Assembly: GCA_965263285.1 (NCBI GenBank)
Contig: CBDHHD010000016.1
Location: 1,116,001-1,180,000 of the forward strand
Length of the DNA stretch: 64,000 nt
Reading direction: 5' to 3'
Source of the DNA: JASGCP01 sp965263285
Lineage (GTDB): Bacteria > Bacteroidota > Bacteroidia > Chitinophagales > Chitinophagaceae
The notes under the pieces: model-generated
Told to the model about the DNA's origin: nothing
The model's database searches: none
Seen by the model: the letters and a program-made list of their open reading frames with translations, nothing else
Translations under genes and position numbers: made by a program
Shown here: positions 61,367-64,000 of the stretch, in pieces
How positions within the stretch are numbered: the first letter of the stretch is position 1
Layout of the letters: the number at the start of each line of letters is the position of its first letter

Positions 61367-63538
61367 TTAGTTACTATATTCTTTTTTTATTGTTCTATCT
61401 TCTAATTCTACCCATCTACATGCCAAAGCAACAATGTCTAAGTATTCATATTTACAGCTTTTACTTGATTCTTTTTCAACTTTTTTATCTTGCCTTGCTG
61501 TGTTTATAATTTCATTTTTAATTTCTTCTGTAATTTTTTTTGCTTCTACTTGTTTATCTGATGGACTATTTCTTGTTGTATCGTAAACTAACATCCACAT
61601 CCAATTTAATTTATCTGGGTTATTGTTTTTCATTTCATACAAGATAGATATTTTTTCTAAATAAGAATGTTTTATACAGTTACTATTTATTAACCTTCTT
61701 AATTTCTCTACTCTCTCTTTAACTAATTCAAACTCAAAATCCCAGCTTAGTGGCATACCGAAGAAATCAAAGCTATTTTTTTCTTTTGTTACATTGTCTT
61801 TTGTAATAGAATGTTTTTTTGCTGCTTCTTCGAAATTGCCTGCCAGTTCTGCGGCACGATGAATGGGAAATTTATTTTTTATTATTGCCATGCCTCCCGA
61901 AACGGTTAAATGAGGGTTATGGGCAACATATTTTGTAAATTCATCTTTTAGTTCTTTAGCAAAGCTGATAGTTATATCCCAACGACCTACTATAAATAAG
62001 TCATCTCCTCCTGCGTAGATAATATTAATCCAATCTCTATATTGTGGTTTTTCTCTAATTGTATTTATATATCCTTTAAAAAATACATCTAAGCTATGGC
62101 TAAGCATACTATAACGGGCAAGTGTTTTTCTATTGTCTGTAAATCCGTTTATAAAACATTGTCCTAAATTATCTACATCCATTCGTAGTACACCAAGTCT
62201 CTTAAATGAATGATTGCCTACCAAATCGCTAAATGATTTAGGAGCATGGTTATCTTCTTCTTTTACAGGATAGCTACTTCCTCCATAATAGTCAAAATGT
62301 ACTATATAGTTATCAAGTGCTATTTCCTTAAACAAATCAACATCGTTTAATACTGTTATGGTAGCATTGTTAAATTGATGTTTTTCTCTACTCCATTCAT
62401 CCTTGTTAAAAACACAGAAAGACTTATCTAGAATAGAATAATCACCATTTTCATCAACCAATACAATTACAACAGCATCTTTTAGTTTTCCTCCTAATTC
62501 AATAATTTGTTTAGTAAGTGTAGATACATACAGTTGCGTTTGGGTGTCATCATTCTCATTGTCATCATTACCTAAAGGGAACAGATCGTTTTGTGATATT
62601 TCTTGCCCTGTGCAACAGTCAATATATTCTTTGGAAACTTCTTGAGGGGTAAACAAATCGTCAAATTTATCTACGAATTTTCTTCTTTTATCTTGGTTGA
62701 GTTGTTCTCCGAGTTTTTTCCATGCTTCTGATAAGCTTGCGCCTATAAGCTCATTTGTTTGAATAGGTATATAGCCTAAAGCCAAATAAAGTTGATGTTG
62801 ATGCGTTTTGTATAGTTCTTTTGTTAAGTTATCTTTTATATCTTTTATTTTGTTTTTGCAAGAGTGGGGGGCTATTAGATAGAATCCACCTCCTGATTGA
62901 TAAACTACACAAGCACGAGGAATATTTAATTCTTTCAAGATAGTTTCTATTACCGTACTCACTAAAACATGTAAATAGAATGAACGACCTTTTAAATTTT
63001 TACTTGCACTTTTTGCGTTAATATTATAAATATAATCTTGAATGCCACTTAAGTCGCCTCCTATAAATAGTAATTCATTATTATCGGCTTTTTCTAATGC
63101 TATGGCTATACCTGCGGTTGTTTTAGCAAATTGATAAAGTGATATATCTTCTAAACCTTGATATCCGCAAGGAGTATAAGAAAAATAGTATTGAATAAGT
63201 GCTAATACATTGCTTGCATTTTTTTGAGATAATTGATGATAGGCTGCAATAAATTGTTGATTTTGTTGATTAAAATTAGTTATTTGTGCATTTGTCTTAG
63301 GCAGCATATTAGTTGTTATAGTTAGTGTTTGTGTATCGTAACAAAAATTATTTGTATTGTATTTTTGAAGTTTATTGAAAATAGATTGTAGAGCTGTATT
63401 ATTTGTATTATTTAATTGTATGGGATTATTGCCTATTACATATTGTTTTGCTTTTTCAATAATATTGCTATAATGGTTATTGTGAACATACCCAATGCTA
63501 TTACTATTGTCTGTGGCAAACAAGCCATCATAGAACAT
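61367..63538 (-). CDS. cas10: Type III-A Cas10/Csm1 without visible HD nuclease domain
   Basis: Cas10 is the large subunit and cyclase. Palm 1 begins with FIGGDLSGIQDYIYNI near residues 158-173. Palm 2 holds the intact cyclase motif YAGGDDLFIVG (GGDD at about 509-512), with RMDVDNLGQCFINGF and SGGMAIIKNKFPIHRAAELA around it. The N-terminal HD nuclease is missing: no His-Asp pair occurs in residues 1-130, and the usual LYDH motif reads LYQF. Thus DNA cleavage by the HD site is not expected, but oligoadenylate synthesis is. At 723 residues it is shorter than most Csm1. The upstream element remnant (63606) may mark the edge of an N-terminal loss. Confidence 0.93.
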   Translation of the reverse strand: MFYDGLFATDNSNSIGYVHNNHYSNIIEKAKQYVIGNNPIQLNNTNNTALQSIFNKLQKYNTNNFCYDTQTLTITTNMLPKTNAQITNFNQQNQQFIAAYHQLSQKNASNVLALIQYYFSYTPCGYQGLEDISLYQFAKTTAGIAIALEKADNNELLFIGGDLSGIQDYIYNINAKSASKNLKGRSFYLHVLVSTVIETILKELNIPRACVVYQSGGGFYLIAPHSCKNKIKDIKDNLTKELYKTHQHQLYLALGYIPIQTNELIGASLSEAWKKLGEQLNQDKRRKFVDKFDDLFTPQEVSKEYIDCCTGQEISQNDLFPLGNDDNENDDTQTQLYVSTLTKQIIELGGKLKDAVVIVLVDENGDYSILDKSFCVFNKDEWSREKHQFNNATITVLNDVDLFKEIALDNYIVHFDYYGGSSYPVKEEDNHAPKSFSDLVGNHSFKRLGVLRMDVDNLGQCFINGFTDNRKTLARYSMLSHSLDVFFKGYINTIREKPQYRDWINIIYAGGDDLFIVGRWDITISFAKELKDEFTKYVAHNPHLTVSGGMAIIKNKFPIHRAAELAGNFEEAAKKHSITKDNVTKEKNSFDFFGMPLSWDFEFELVKERVEKLRRLINSNCIKHSYLEKISILYEMKNNNPDKLNWMWMLVYDTTRNSPSDKQVEAKKITEEIKNEIINTARQDKKVEKESSKSCKYEYLDIVALACRWVELEDRTIKKEYSN

Positions 63539-63580
63539 AAGTATATTTCTTGCTCTGGCATATTTATAATTTAATCAATG

Positions 63581-63588
63581 CAAAATTA
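63581..63588 (-). promoter_or_regulatory. Probable -7 box of the type III-A operon
   Basis: TAATTTTG on the minus strand, 43 bp before cas10. A TTTTTG lies only 10 bp upstream, too close for the usual spacing, so the -33 element is unclear. The foldback remnant at 63606 lies just beyond it. Confidence 0.4.
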
Positions 63589-63605
63589 ATATTTTTAACA
63601 AAAAT

Positions 63606-63717
63606 GGCTACGTTTTTTTTTGAGGTGCTGGAAGCATTGATTATTAGATACATATAAACATGGAAATAATAGGAAATATTTGATAAGGCCTGCCTTCAGA
63701 TAAAGAGCGTTACAAAA
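63606..63717. mobile_element. Left end of a foldback element, truncated
   Basis: GGCTACGTTTTTTTTTGAGG at 63606 starts the inner repeat; ATATAAACATGGAAATAATA and TCAGATAAAGAGCGTTACAA follow. It breaks at about 63717 and changes to GGGCAGCAATCGCCCAGCGA, a different small GC-rich hairpin. The centre and right half are missing. Confidence 0.75.
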
Positions 63718-63816
63718 TGGGCAGCAATCGCCCAGCGAGTTTATTGAAGTACGAAAATGAGCAATTGAAAACAGATAATATTTAAAAAATTGAAATAAAC
63801 AGCTTAATTTTGTAAT

Positions 63817-64000
63817 ATGGACATGCATGAAATAGGACAGGAATATGACAAATTACCTAAAGAAACAAGGGATATCATGCTTAAATTTATAGAGCACAAA
63901 ATTAGTTTAGATATGCAACAAGTTATAACAGAGATACATAGTTTAAACAAGGATATTCAAGGGCTAAATAAGGATATTCAAGGGCTAAACAGTAAAATAG
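63817..64000 (+). CDS. Partial gene for a coiled-coil protein with tandem heptad repeats (cut by right edge)
   Basis: The frame starts at ATG 63817 (MDMHEIGQEYDKLPKETRD) and is open to the window end. From HSLNKDIQGLNKDIQGLNSK a seven-residue repeat (LNKDIQG) appears, encoded by near-identical 21-nt units, a coiled-coil pattern. TAATTTTG at 63805-63812 is a very close -7 box, so the transcript could be leaderless. Only 61 codons are visible; the family cannot be named. Confidence 0.55.
   Translation, partial: MDMHEIGQEYDKLPKETRDIMLKFIEHKISLDMQQVITEIHSLNKDIQGLNKDIQGLNSKI

Overview
The window is AT-rich DNA from a member of the Bacteroidota. The evidence is a type IX secretion/gliding lipoprotein (GldK), Bacteroidota-type DUF2480 and DUF3822 proteins, a lipid A kinase (LpxK), an almost complete lack of Shine-Dalgarno sites, and many TTTG-N19/20-TAnnTTTG promoters of the Bacteroidota sigma type. 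The exact family cannot be read from sequence alone; an order such as Chitinophagales or a relative is plausible.

Layout. 1-1.4 kb: the end of a type I restriction-modification operon (HsdM cut by the window edge, half-size HsdS). 2-8.8 kb: amino acid permease, PlsC, an rfbB-rfbC-rfbA nucleotide-sugar operon and a solitary gldK. 8.9-15 kb: a wrecked ISL3-type transposase, an acyl-CoA dehydrogenase, three tRNAs, prfB with its programmed frameshift, and an ArsR regulator. 15-24.4 kb: core genes (fumC, ispD, a methyltransferase, a phosphatase, hisS, five tRNAs, tuf, secE, nusG, DUF2480). 24.3-30 kb: a minus-strand block (rnr, lpxK, 5-FTHF cyclo-ligase, bioD, rsmD, DUF3822). 30-47.4 kb: a repeat lipoprotein, a multi-pass membrane protein, rhomboid, 3-methyladenine glycosylase, an EI24 protein, an exported phosphodiesterase-like protein, gyrB, thiolase, an FtsB-like protein, an enlarged Lnt and a hydrolase. 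48-64 kb is accessory DNA: an IS1634-like transposase remnant, a WYL regulator divergent from a helicase plus TPR-protein pair, and a complete type III-A CRISPR effector operon (cas10-csm2-csm3-csm4-csm5, two Csm6-like CARF-HEPN genes, cas6) without an array or adaptation genes in view.

The most striking structure is a family of about 15 non-coding, foldback, MITE-like elements filling nearly every large intergenic gap. Full copies are about 440-560 bp. They have nested terminal inverted repeats, a central perfect 19-bp stem, and a purine/pyrimidine stem that could terminate transcription. Two copies have exact 8-bp target duplications, which fits mobilisation by an ISL3-family transposase, and a dead ISL3 transposase is present. 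One end carries an outward-facing promoter in several copies. One copy appears to have been split by inserted cargo (a 111-aa gene and a gene remnant) whose paralogue lies in the accessory region at 50.1 kb.

How it works together: the accessory 48-64 kb block looks like a defence neighbourhood. The CRISPR system probably acts through cyclic oligoadenylate signalling, because its Cas10 keeps the GGDD cyclase motif but shows no N-terminal HD nuclease, while two CARF-HEPN ribonucleases are encoded downstream. The neighbouring WYL-helicase-TPR module has paired TGCAC direct repeats, one helical turn apart, in front of its promoter. It is the best candidate here for an undescribed regulated system.
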